From Capnocytophaga catalasegens (GTDB lineage: Bacteria; Bacteroidota; Bacteroidia; Flavobacteriales; Flavobacteriaceae), in NCBI RefSeq assembly GCF_026005215.1, contig NZ_BPMA01000016.1, positions 144,167-208,166 of the forward strand: DNA of 64,000 nt. The letters are read 5' to 3'. Position 1 is the stretch's first letter; each line of letters begins with the position of its first letter. Shown piece after piece: positions 57,362-64,000 of this stretch. Under the pieces are notes generated by a model, which did not search any database, was not told the origin of the DNA, and saw only the letters and a program-made list of their open reading frames with translations. A program made the translations under genes and the position numbers.

Positions 57362-59551
57362 TTATATTTTTTTGCGTTTGAGAAGCAGGCTATTCGTTAC
57401 GACACTTACGCTACTTAGTGCCATCGCTGCACCAGCAAGCATTGGGTTTAGTAAAAATCCGCCCAAAGGATATAATACTCCCGCAGCAATAGGGATACCT
57501 ATTACGTTGTAAATGAACGCCCAAAAAAGATTTTGGCGAATGGTACGAACGGTTTGGTAAGAGAGTTTTATCGCTTGTGGAATTTTGAGCAAATCAGATG
57601 AAATAAGCGTGATTTGAGCCACACTCATCGCAATATCGCTCCCTTTGCCCATAGCGATACTCACATCGGACTGAGCAAGAGCCTGGCTATCATTGATACC
57701 ATCACCAACCATTGCCACTATTTTGTTTGCTTGTTGAAGTTCTTTTACAAATGATTGTTTCTCAGCGGGTTTTACTCCCGATTTTACGTGCGAAATACCT
57801 ACTTGCTCAGCTATATTTTGTGCCGATTTCTCTTCATCACCTGTAAGCATATACACGTCAATGGATTGTTTTTGAAGCAATTCGATAGCTTGCTTAGATG
57901 TTTTTTTGATGGTGTCAGAAATAGCCAAAACAGCTACGATATTTTTGTCTTCGGCAAAGAGTATCACAGTTGATTTTTCTTTCCATTGGTCTATTTTCTG
58001 TTGAATATTTTCTGGGAAAATAAAATCTAACTCTTTGAACCACAGCACGCTACCTACTCGGTATAAAAGATTGTTAGTATATGCTTGAACCCCTTGCCCT
58101 GTTTTGTTTTCAAAATCAGAGATTTCAACAAGCGGAATATTCTTCCACTGGCGTATAATTGCCTGAGCTATAGGATGTTCAGATTTGTGTTCTAAGGAAT
58201 ATAGAATTGGTAAATGTTTCTGTTGGTTCGTCCAAAAAGAATGAGTAACCACCGGATTTCCTTCTGTAATAGTACCTGTTTTGTCCAAAACGATGGTAGA
58301 AACTTTGCTGGCAAGTTCCAAACTTTCGGCATCTTTTATCAGAATGCCATTTTCTGCTCCTTTTCCTATTCCAACCATAATTGCCGTAGGAGTAGCCAGT
58401 CCCAATGCACACGGACAAGCAATAACCAATACTGTAACAAAAGCCTGTAATCCGTACGAAAATCCGTTTTGTTTGTCTAAAATAATCCACAAAACAAACG
58501 AAATAATAGCAATACAGATAACTGCTGGAACGAAAATTCCAGCTATTTTATCAACCAATTTTTGTACAGGAGCTTTACTTCCTTGTGCTTCTTCTACGGC
58601 TTTTACAATACTTGAAAGCAAAGTTTGGGCACCTATTTTTTCGGCTTCCATCTGAAAACTGCCTAATTGGTTGATTGTCCCTGCGAAAACTTCTTTTCCT
58701 GTTAGTTTTCGTATTGCAAGTGGCTCGCCAGTAATCATACTTTCATCAACGTAAGACTCTCCTTGGATAACCTTGCCATCAACGGCTATTTTTTGACCTG
58801 GTTTGACCAAAATAACATCTCCTTTTTGTACATCGTTTATGGGGATTTCTACCCAATCAGCATCTTTTTTTACCCAAACAGAAGTCGGTTGAAGACCCAT
58901 CAATTTTTTGATAGCTTCTGATGTTTTCCCTTTGGCTTGTTCTTCTAACAATTTTCCTAACAAAATAAAAGCAATAATAACTACCGCAGCTTCAAAATAC
59001 AAATGAGGTTCAATGCCTTTGCTTATCCAAAAATCAGCAAAAAAAACATTAGACCAACTATACAAAAATGCTGTTCCGGTACTGACAGCAACCAAAGTAT
59101 CCATATTGGCGGACTTGTGAAGGAGCTGCTTGTATGCTCCTACAAAAAATCTTCTTCCGAAAAAGAACAATGTAATCGTTGCCAAAATACCTTGTACGTA
59201 TTGGTGATATGGAAAATGTAAGTGAAACATTGAGATTATAAAAACAGGGACTGCACAAACAAGGCTTCCCCAGAAATTTTTTCGTAATTTCTGGTGCTGT
59301 TGAGCTTGTTTTTGTTCCAATTCTTCCACAGACAGATAATCGATTTCTAAGTCATAACCAGCATCAATAATCGTTTTTTTTAACTTTTCGGGTGAAGTTA
59401 TTTTGGTATCAAATTCAACAGTTGCTTTTGCATTGGCATAATTGACATTGGCACTAACAACTCCTTGTTCTTTTTCTAAGGCAGTTTGTACGCTATTGGC
59501 ACAAGAGGTGCACATCATATCTGTTACTGGATATATTTTTTTGACAATCAT
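57362..59551 (-). CDS. copA: Copper-translocating P1B-type ATPase
   Basis: CopA-type pump exporting Cu(I)/Ag(I) from the cytoplasm. The 729 aa contain one N-terminal HMA domain with C14-x-x-C17 in MMCTSC, eight transmembrane helices, the actuator TGEP motif (SMITGEPLAIR), the intramembrane CPC site in VIACPCALGLATP, the phosphorylation motif DKTGTITEG, and GDGINDSQAL. A single HMA domain is fewer than in many CopA proteins. A consensus -7 box precedes it and the gene appears to be alone; ccsBA has its own promoter. Confidence 0.94.
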   Translation of the reverse strand: MIVKKIYPVTDMMCTSCANSVQTALEKEQGVVSANVNYANAKATVEFDTKITSPEKLKKTIIDAGYDLEIDYLSVEELEQKQAQQHQKLRKNFWGSLVCAVPVFIISMFHLHFPYHQYVQGILATITLFFFGRRFFVGAYKQLLHKSANMDTLVAVSTGTAFLYSWSNVFFADFWISKGIEPHLYFEAAVVIIAFILLGKLLEEQAKGKTSEAIKKLMGLQPTSVWVKKDADWVEIPINDVQKGDVILVKPGQKIAVDGKVIQGESYVDESMITGEPLAIRKLTGKEVFAGTINQLGSFQMEAEKIGAQTLLSSIVKAVEEAQGSKAPVQKLVDKIAGIFVPAVICIAIISFVLWIILDKQNGFSYGLQAFVTVLVIACPCALGLATPTAIMVGIGKGAENGILIKDAESLELASKVSTIVLDKTGTITEGNPVVTHSFWTNQQKHLPILYSLEHKSEHPIAQAIIRQWKNIPLVEISDFENKTGQGVQAYTNNLLYRVGSVLWFKELDFIFPENIQQKIDQWKEKSTVILFAEDKNIVAVLAISDTIKKTSKQAIELLQKQSIDVYMLTGDEEKSAQNIAEQVGISHVKSGVKPAEKQSFVKELQQANKIVAMVGDGINDSQALAQSDVSIAMGKGSDIAMSVAQITLISSDLLKIPQAIKLSYQTVRTIRQNLFWAFIYNVIGIPIAAGVLYPLGGFLLNPMLAGAAMALSSVSVVTNSLLLKRKKI

Positions 59552-59567
59552 TTTCTTATTTTTTCCT

Positions 59568-59596
59568 GCAAAGATACGAATGTTTCAGTAAACAAA
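59568..59596 (-). promoter_or_regulatory. Promoter of copA
   Basis: TATCTTTGC (59576-59568, minus strand) matches the consensus perfectly; TTTG lies 16 bp upstream (59596-59593), one base shorter than ideal. Confidence 0.65.
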
Positions 59597-59605
59597 GAGC
59601 ATAAA

Positions 59606-59632
59606 AAAACTACCTTGAAAAGGGTAGCTTTT
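59606..59632 (-). terminator. Terminator of the 59654 lipoprotein gene
   Basis: A short stem (CTACC/GGTAG with A/T arms) and trailing T-run on the minus strand lie 22 bp beyond the stop of the lipoprotein gene and just upstream of the copA promoter. Confidence 0.65.
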
Positions 59633-59653
59633 GATTTTAAATAGAATTGATAA

Positions 59654-60037
59654 CTATTGCTTTGTAAATATTTTTCCTTCGTGTTCTATTTGAGTATCTG
59701 ATTTTTTTGTAAAGGCATATACATAAGATGAACCAGCAATTTTTATAGTTATTTCATACTTGGTATCACTGGTTGTTTGGCTGATTGTAGCTGTATTTTG
59801 GTCAACATAATATTTATAACAACTTTCTATTACGCTTGTTATTTGACAAAAGTCATCGGATTTGAAATTGAAACCAAGTCGATTGTTGGTAAGTTGTAGA
59901 GTTTCTTCATTTAACCAAGTACCTTGAATCCAAGTAGGTGGAGCGATTGTAGAGCTTGTTGTACCATTATCGCTATCTTTGCTACAAGCAGTTGTGATTA
60001 TTGTTGTAATAATCAAGAAAAACAAAATTTTTTTCAT
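59654..60037 (-). CDS. Small lipocalin-like lipoprotein
   Basis: This 127-aa lipoprotein (lipobox near TTAC, C18) has a short acidic spacer and a beta-rich domain with the pattern PTWIQGTWLNEETLQL, reminiscent of lipocalin-like repeat domains, but I do not assign a family firmly. The ATG at 60037 is supported by the -7 box at 60072-60064; a longer frame to 60274 is an antisense-like artefact reaching into the transporter gene's tail. Function unknown. Confidence 0.72.
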   Translation of the reverse strand: MKKILFFLIITTIITTACSKDSDNGTTSSTIAPPTWIQGTWLNEETLQLTNNRLGFNFKSDDFCQITSVIESCYKYYVDQNTATISQTTSDTKYEITIKIAGSSYVYAFTKKSDTQIEHEGKIFTKQ

Positions 60038-60063
60038 TGGAATAAAAGTTAAAAAATTATGGG

Positions 60064-60094
60064 GCAAAAATAAGATTATTTTTTTTAAAGCAAA
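60064..60094 (-). promoter_or_regulatory. Promoter of the small lipoprotein gene
   Basis: TTTG (60094-60091), 18-bp spacer, and TATTTTTGC (60072-60064) on the minus strand fit the -33/-7 pair. Confidence 0.65.
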
Positions 60095-60111
60095 AAATTT
60101 TTTTGATAAAA

Positions 60112-61089
60112 TTAGTCTTTGCGTTGGGCATATCGTTGTGCCAGAATAGCACTGATAATCAGTTGTATTTGGTGAAAAATCATCAGAGGTAAAATCATTA
60201 CTCCAACCATTGCCGAAGGGAATAAAATATTTGCCATAGGTACACCATTGACCAAACTTTTCTTTGAACCACAAAAAACAACAACTATCTCGTCTTCTAT
60301 TTTGAATTTTAATAGCTTAGAAAATTGATGAGAAAGAATGATAACGATTCCTAAAAGAAGAATAGATACGACGGATATAAGTACTAAATCTACGCTACCA
60401 ACTCTATGCCATAATCCATCAATGATTGCCTTGCTGAATGCTGTATAAACTACAATCAGGATAGAACTTTGGTCTGTAAATTTGACCAATTTGGAATGTT
60501 TTTGTATCCAATTACCTACAAGTGGGCGAGCAAAATGTCCCAAAAAAAAAGGTAACATCAGCTGTAAGACAATGTCTTTGACCGAATCTAAAAAATCAAT
60601 TGTGATAATAGCTCCTCCGTGTGTGTTGAGAAGTTGTCCAACCAAAAAAGGAGAGACAATAACCCCAAGCAAACTTGATATGGACGCTGAACATACCGCT
60701 CCGGCTACATTTCCTCTTGCCGAAGAAGTGAAAATAATTGATGACTGAACCGTTGAAGGTAATGCACACAAAAATAAAAAACCACTATAAATGGTCGGAT
60801 TTAAAATATTCTCTGGAATAAATTGTAACAAAATTCCTAAAAAAGGAAAAATAATGAATGTAAGACAAAATATTAACAAATGCATTCGCCAATTGGTTAT
60901 ACCCGAAAGAATTGACTGGCGTGAGAGTTTTGCTCCGTGCATAAAAAACAATAAAGCAATCCCTATTTTTGCTAGATATTTCAGTAATGTTTCCCAAAGA
61001 CCTTGCGCAGGAAAAAGTGTAGCCAAAATAACAGCCAAAATAATTAAGATGACAAATCGGTCAAGTTTTATCTTAGAAAATAATCGCAT
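60112..61089 (-). CDS. SBF/bile acid:sodium symporter-like transporter (YfeH-like)
   Basis: This 325-aa membrane protein has about ten hydrophobic helices and the SBF-like motif FLCALPSTVQSSIIFTSSARGN at the helix-break region (about residues 108-130). It belongs with the YfeH-like CPA/SBF-like group, sodium-coupled transporters of unknown substrate. It follows the phosphoribosyltransferase gene with 17 bp between, indicating an operon. The small lipoprotein gene lies downstream with its own promoter. Confidence 0.88.
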   Translation of the reverse strand: MRLFSKIKLDRFVILIILAVILATLFPAQGLWETLLKYLAKIGIALLFFMHGAKLSRQSILSGITNWRMHLLIFCLTFIIFPFLGILLQFIPENILNPTIYSGFLFLCALPSTVQSSIIFTSSARGNVAGAVCSASISSLLGVIVSPFLVGQLLNTHGGAIITIDFLDSVKDIVLQLMLPFFLGHFARPLVGNWIQKHSKLVKFTDQSSILIVVYTAFSKAIIDGLWHRVGSVDLVLISVVSILLLGIVIILSHQFSKLLKFKIEDEIVVVFCGSKKSLVNGVPMANILFPSAMVGVMILPLMIFHQIQLIISAILAQRYAQRKD

Positions 61090-61106
61090 ACAAGTAGATT
61101 GTTACA

Positions 61107-61595
61107 TTATTCCAGAAAGACAACAGGCTCGTTGTCAAAAGAAACACTAACATGTTCTTGTAACGAAGTAGATAGCGATATACCTTTGAAATCAGCCTTT
61201 ACAGGATATTTTTTATGATTTCGATTTACCAAAACTGCCGTTTTAAAATCTTTCAAAGGAACGTTCAAAAAGTGCTTGATTCCATAAATAAGCGTGCTAC
61301 CAGAGTTCAGTACGTCATCAACCAAAACTACCGAAAGATTTGTATATTGGTCTACCGATAGTGAGGTTTTTACTTCATCTAATGGGTTTTTCTTATTTAC
61401 AGAAACTTTGCATAGTTTGATTCGGATAGAACATACTGATGTGAGTTCCTGGTAAAGTTTTTCAGCGAAAATATATCCATTCTTTTCAATTCCTGCCAAG
61501 ATAAATTCTGTTTCGCCAAGGTTAGCTTCGTAAATCTGATAGGCAATTCGGCGGATTTTATGTTGTATTTGTTTGCTGTTTAATATAATTGTCAT
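61107..61595 (-). CDS. Phosphoribosyltransferase-family protein (PyrR-like)
   Basis: This 162-aa protein has the type I phosphoribosyltransferase PRPP-binding loop in SVVLVDDVLNSGSTLIYG (about residues 87-104). It may be a PyrR-like regulator or uracil phosphoribosyltransferase, or a nucleobase salvage enzyme; sequence alone does not decide. No pyr operon or PyrR-type antiterminator is nearby. It is the first gene of the pair with the SBF-like transporter. Confidence 0.82.
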   Translation of the reverse strand: MTIILNSKQIQHKIRRIAYQIYEANLGETEFILAGIEKNGYIFAEKLYQELTSVCSIRIKLCKVSVNKKNPLDEVKTSLSVDQYTNLSVVLVDDVLNSGSTLIYGIKHFLNVPLKDFKTAVLVNRNHKKYPVKADFKGISLSTSLQEHVSVSFDNEPVVFLE

Positions 61596-61630
61596 ACTAA
61601 TTTTGGTTTTGAGTTAAAAAAATCAAATAG

Positions 61631-61659
61631 AAAAAGCATTGAAAACAATCAATGCCTTT
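61631..61659 (-). terminator. Terminator after tRNA-Ala
   Basis: On the minus strand AAAGGCATTGA pairs with TCAATGCTTTTT (one G-U pair) and is followed by T residues, 16 bp after the tRNA 3' end. Confidence 0.8.
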
Positions 61660-61674
61660 CAGGTTAGTATCTTG

Positions 61675-61748
61675 TGGAGAATACGGGATTCGAACCCGTG
61701 ACCTTTTGACTGCCAGTCAAACGCGCTAGCCAACTGCGCCAATCCCCC
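61675..61748 (-). tRNA. tRNA-Ala (anticodon GGC)
   Basis: 74 bases fold as a cloverleaf: acceptor GGGGGAT/ATTCTCC with G-U pairs, D stem GCGC/GCGC, anticodon stem TTTGA/TCAAA around loop CTGGCAG (anticodon GGC, U33 and A37 in place), T stem ACGGG/CCCGT with TTCGAAT loop. The third acceptor pair is G3-U70, the main alanine identity element, and the discriminator is A73, so alanine is firm. CCA is not encoded and must be added. The GGC anticodon reads GCC and GCU. Confidence 0.97.
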
Positions 61749-61757
61749 AAAATTTTT

Positions 61758-61788
61758 GCAAAGGTATAAAAATAAAATAAACTATCAA
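61758..61788 (-). promoter_or_regulatory. Promoter of tRNA-Ala
   Basis: TTG (61788-61786), a 19-bp spacer and TACCTTTGC (61766-61758) on the minus strand lie just upstream of the tRNA 5' end. Confidence 0.7.
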
Positions 61789-61862
61789 GTATTTTTACAA
61801 AGTTATTTTTGTGAAAATCATAATTTTCCTACTATGATATGTTGCAAACACACAGACTACGA

Positions 61863-61893
61863 TTGTTACATCAAAAATATTTTGTACTTTTGG
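61863..61893 (+). promoter_or_regulatory. Promoter of the Nfu gene
   Basis: TTG (61863-61865), 19-bp spacer and TACTTTTGG (61885-61893). The ATG at 61908 follows closely, which rejects a start at 61839. Confidence 0.65.
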
Positions 61894-61907
61894 CAAAATT
61901 TTTAATA

Positions 61908-62777
61908 ATGATGCAAGTTAAAATTCATTCTACACCCAATCCGGCTATTATTAAACTTGAAGCCGACCAGTTCTTGGTACGAGGCAGTTATGAGTACAAG
62001 AATATTGATGAGGCAAAAAATTCACCTCTGGCACAACAACTTTTTTATTTACCATTTGTCAAAACCATATATATATCGGGTAATTTTATTGCTTTGGAAC
62101 GCTATTCGATTGTAGAATGGGCTGATGTGGAGCAAGAAGTTGCCCAACAAGTTAGTACGTATCTTGCCAGCGGAAATCCTATTGTTATTGAGCAAGAAAC
62201 TCCAAAGAAACAACCTATTACAATTTATGCCGAAAGTACTCCCAATCCGGCGGTAATGAAATTTGTAGCTAATAAACGCTTAGTTGATAAAATCTACGAA
62301 TTTCGCTCCATTGATGAGGCTAAAATATCACCTTTGGCAACCGCTTTGTTCCATTTTCCGTATGTGAAAGAGGTTTTTATGGACAATAATTATGTCTCGG
62401 TGATGAAATACGATATTGCAAACTGGGACGAAGTGCTGATGGAAATTCGCGAATTTGTTCGAGACCATATAGCTACGGGCAAAGAAATACTCTCTATGCA
62501 AGCTCAAGTAACTCCCCAAGAATTGCCAAATCTTGATATATTTTCACAGAAAATAGTGAGTATTCTGGACGAATATGTGCGCCCTGCGGTAGCTTCCGAT
62601 GGAGGAAATATTCAGTTTTTGAGCTATGACAATCATACCAAAGTGGTCAAAGTGGTTTTGCAAGGTGCGTGTAGTGGGTGTCCTTCTTCTAAAATGACCT
62701 TAAAAAATGGTATTGAAAATATACTACGACAGTTACTTGAACAACCCGATATTCTGGTAGAAGCGGTTAATGAATAA
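61908..62777 (+). CDS. Nfu-type Fe-S cluster carrier with duplicated N-domain
   Basis: This 289-aa protein has two tandem Nfu N-domains (about residues 3-85 and 100-190), each starting STPNPA, followed by a C-terminal NifU-like domain (about 205-289) with the cluster-binding C-x-x-C in GACSGCPSSKM. Nfu proteins carry [4Fe-4S] clusters to target enzymes; the C-x-x-C pairs bridge a dimer. Duplicated N-domains are a recurrent flavobacterial arrangement but less common elsewhere. The ATG at 61908 (or 61911) is favoured by the promoter position. Convergent with trxB across the terminator at 62801. Confidence 0.92.
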   Translation: MMQVKIHSTPNPAIIKLEADQFLVRGSYEYKNIDEAKNSPLAQQLFYLPFVKTIYISGNFIALERYSIVEWADVEQEVAQQVSTYLASGNPIVIEQETPKKQPITIYAESTPNPAVMKFVANKRLVDKIYEFRSIDEAKISPLATALFHFPYVKEVFMDNNYVSVMKYDIANWDEVLMEIREFVRDHIATGKEILSMQAQVTPQELPNLDIFSQKIVSILDEYVRPAVASDGGNIQFLSYDNHTKVVKVVLQGACSGCPSSKMTLKNGIENILRQLLEQPDILVEAVNE

Positions 62778-62800
62778 TCAGTTTAATTTAGGAAATACTA

Positions 62801-62841
62801 AAAAACCATATAGCTTTTCAATTGAAAACTATATGGTTTTT
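62801..62841. terminator. Bidirectional terminator between nfu and trxB
   Basis: A 13-bp stem (AAAAACCATATAG with CTATATGGTTTTT) is extended inward by TTTTCAATTGAAAA, itself a perfect palindrome. A/T runs flank both sides. Confidence 0.92.
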
Positions 62842-62870
62842 TTATTTTTATAGGTCTTTGAATAAAAAAG

Positions 62871-63809
62871 TTACTTCAACGAAGCCAAGTAACGTTCTGC
62901 ATCGAGGGCGGCCATAGCCCCGCTTCCTGCGGCAATTACCGCTTGTCTGTACTGCTTATCGGATGCATCACCCGCCACGAAAACCCCTTCTACATTGGTT
63001 TTGGTACTGCCAGGAACGTTTTTAATATAGCCTTCGCTATCGGTCTCGACATAGTCTTTGAAAATTGCTGTATTGGGTGTATGTCCGATAGCTACGAAAA
63101 ATCCGGTAATAGGTATTTCATAGATATGGTTTGTTCGATTGTTGCGAACTCTTACACCACTTACTAATTGTCCATCTCCTAAGATTTCTTGGGTTTCTGT
63201 ATTGAATAAAATCTCAATATTGGGTGTTTTTCTAACTCGTTCTTCCATGATTTTGGAGGCACGGAATACATCACTACGGATAAGCATGGTTACTTTTTGG
63301 CAAATATTGGACAGATAAACCGCTTCTTCACAAGCCGAATCGCCTGCTCCTACAATGGCTACCTCTTGATTGCGATAGAAAAAACCATCGCAAACAGCGC
63401 AAGCAGAGACCCCTCCACCTGTTTGTGCATAATGTTGTTCGGAAGGAAGTCCTAAAAACTTCGCCGAAGCTCCCGTTGAGATAATCACCGTATCGGCGTG
63501 AATTTCCTTATCTTCAACCCAAACTTTGTGGGGTTTTGCCGAAAAATCAACTTTCGTTACCCACCCAGTGCGAATATCTGCATTGAAGCGACGAGCTTGT
63601 GCCTCCAATTGCATCATCATTTCGGTTCCTGTAATTCCTTCGGGATAGCCTGGGAAATTTTCAACTTCGTTGGTAGTGGTAAGTTGTCCACCGGGTTGTT
63701 GTCCTTGGTATAATACCGGATTTAGATTGGCTCTTGAAGCATAAATCGCTGCTGTATACCCCGCAGGTCCTGAACCTATTATCAAACATTTTATTTTTTC
63801 TACTGACAT
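62871..63809 (-). CDS. trxB: Thioredoxin-disulfide reductase
   Basis: TrxB reduces thioredoxin with NADPH. The 312 aa show the FAD site GSGPAGYTAAIYASRANL, the redox C-A-V-C in ACAVCDGFF, the NADPH site GAGDSACEEAVYL, and the closing FAD segment GVFVAGDASDKQYRQAV. It is probably a source of reducing power for thiol peroxidases. A perfect -7 box lies at 63835-63827, and the gene converges with nfu. Confidence 0.97.
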   Translation of the reverse strand: MSVEKIKCLIIGSGPAGYTAAIYASRANLNPVLYQGQQPGGQLTTTNEVENFPGYPEGITGTEMMMQLEAQARRFNADIRTGWVTKVDFSAKPHKVWVEDKEIHADTVIISTGASAKFLGLPSEQHYAQTGGGVSACAVCDGFFYRNQEVAIVGAGDSACEEAVYLSNICQKVTMLIRSDVFRASKIMEERVRKTPNIEILFNTETQEILGDGQLVSGVRVRNNRTNHIYEIPITGFFVAIGHTPNTAIFKDYVETDSEGYIKNVPGSTKTNVEGVFVAGDASDKQYRQAVIAAGSGAMAALDAERYLASLK

Positions 63810-63826
63810 ATGTTATATATTTTTTT

Positions 63827-63835
63827 GCAAAGATA
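63827..63835 (-). promoter_or_regulatory. -7 promoter box of trxB
   Basis: TATCTTTGC on the minus strand, a perfect consensus match, 17 bp before the ATG. Confidence 0.65.
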
Positions 63836-63935
63836 CGATTTTTTTGATAAAACGATTGTATCTTATTTTTTATGATAAATAAGAAAAGAGGAGGGCTATT
63901 TTTTGTTCTAAAAAAGACAAAAACACTTTTAATAG

Positions 63936-64000
63936 GGTTACAACCTGCTCGGTAGGGGGTTACAACCTGCTCGGTAGAGGGTTACAACCTGCTTGATAGG
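63936..64000. repeat. 22-bp tandem repeat running off the right edge
   Basis: Three units begin at 63936, 63958 and 63980, each GGTTACAACCTGCTCGGTAG plus two bases, the third slightly changed. GGTT and AACC inside each unit form a small dyad. The array may continue beyond the window; no coding frame is supported. Confidence 0.9.

Noticed and set aside
59654..60274. Longer 206-aa reading of the small lipoprotein gene
   Set aside because: The extra 79 residues overlap the transporter gene and cross the promoter; a lipobox signal starts at 60037.

Overview
The window looks like chromosomal DNA of a low-GC Bacteroidota of the Flavobacteriia, plausibly a Capnocytophaga-like organism; the genus is an inference. 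The evidence is a secreted alpha-amylase ending in a type B (gliding/CHU_C) T9SS sorting domain, a PorP/SprF protein, a SusB-type GH97 enzyme, a bacillithiol deacetylase, a short RpoD-like sigma factor, and many promoters with the Bacteroidota -7 box TAnnTTTGC instead of an E. coli-like -10.

Layout. 1-7470: a five-gene plus-strand operon (HEAT-repeat protein cut by the left edge, processive GT2 glycosyltransferase, TPR plus YaiO-like outer-membrane barrel, DUF4838-like glycosidase-fold protein, DUF1573 lipoprotein) closed by a strong terminator. Its parts recall Pga-type exopolysaccharide synthesis and export and it is the best candidate for an under-described system. 7715-15865: starch enzymes (T9SS-exported GH13 and SusB) flanking a DUF6261-like gene whose leader carries seven 42-bp repeats. 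15937-21941: a minus-strand block (2-oxoacid dehydrogenase E2, recR, pheT, yjdM, Hsp15-like S4 protein). 22030-27436: FKBP-like lipoprotein, a broken partial copy of a GH13 lipoprotein, a DUF4328 membrane protein, the intact GH13 lipoprotein, pssA and a DUF4476 protein.

27705-43171 is mostly housekeeping: secA, a GT2, rnz, pdxH, recF, TPR-ribH, uvrB, an NlpC/P60 lipoprotein, lpxB, acpH, a small membrane protein with surE, an HMA protein and the primary sigma factor. 43172-44245 is a gene-poor, very AT-rich stretch with a MITE-like element and 21-bp repeat arrays, followed by a small coiled-coil gene with a near-perfect promoter. 44777-50986: rpe, a DUF721/DciA-like protein, a PorP/SprF plus OmpA/PD40 pair, rarA and fsa. 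51075-63809: bshB1 with a glutathione peroxidase, a second MITE-like copy, DUF417, a GIN-domain protein, ccsBA, copA, a lipoprotein, an SBF-like transporter, a phosphoribosyltransferase, tRNA-Ala(GGC), an Nfu protein with a doubled N-domain and trxB. The right edge enters a 22-bp tandem repeat.

Connections: the two GH13 enzymes and SusB fit starch and glycogen breakdown, although no SusC/SusD pair is present. The type B tail on the large amylase implies a T9SS whose core genes lie elsewhere, with PorP/SprF as a possible accessory. bshB1, the peroxidase and trxB belong to thiol-redox defence; copA, the small HMA protein and ccsBA concern copper and cytochrome c maturation.
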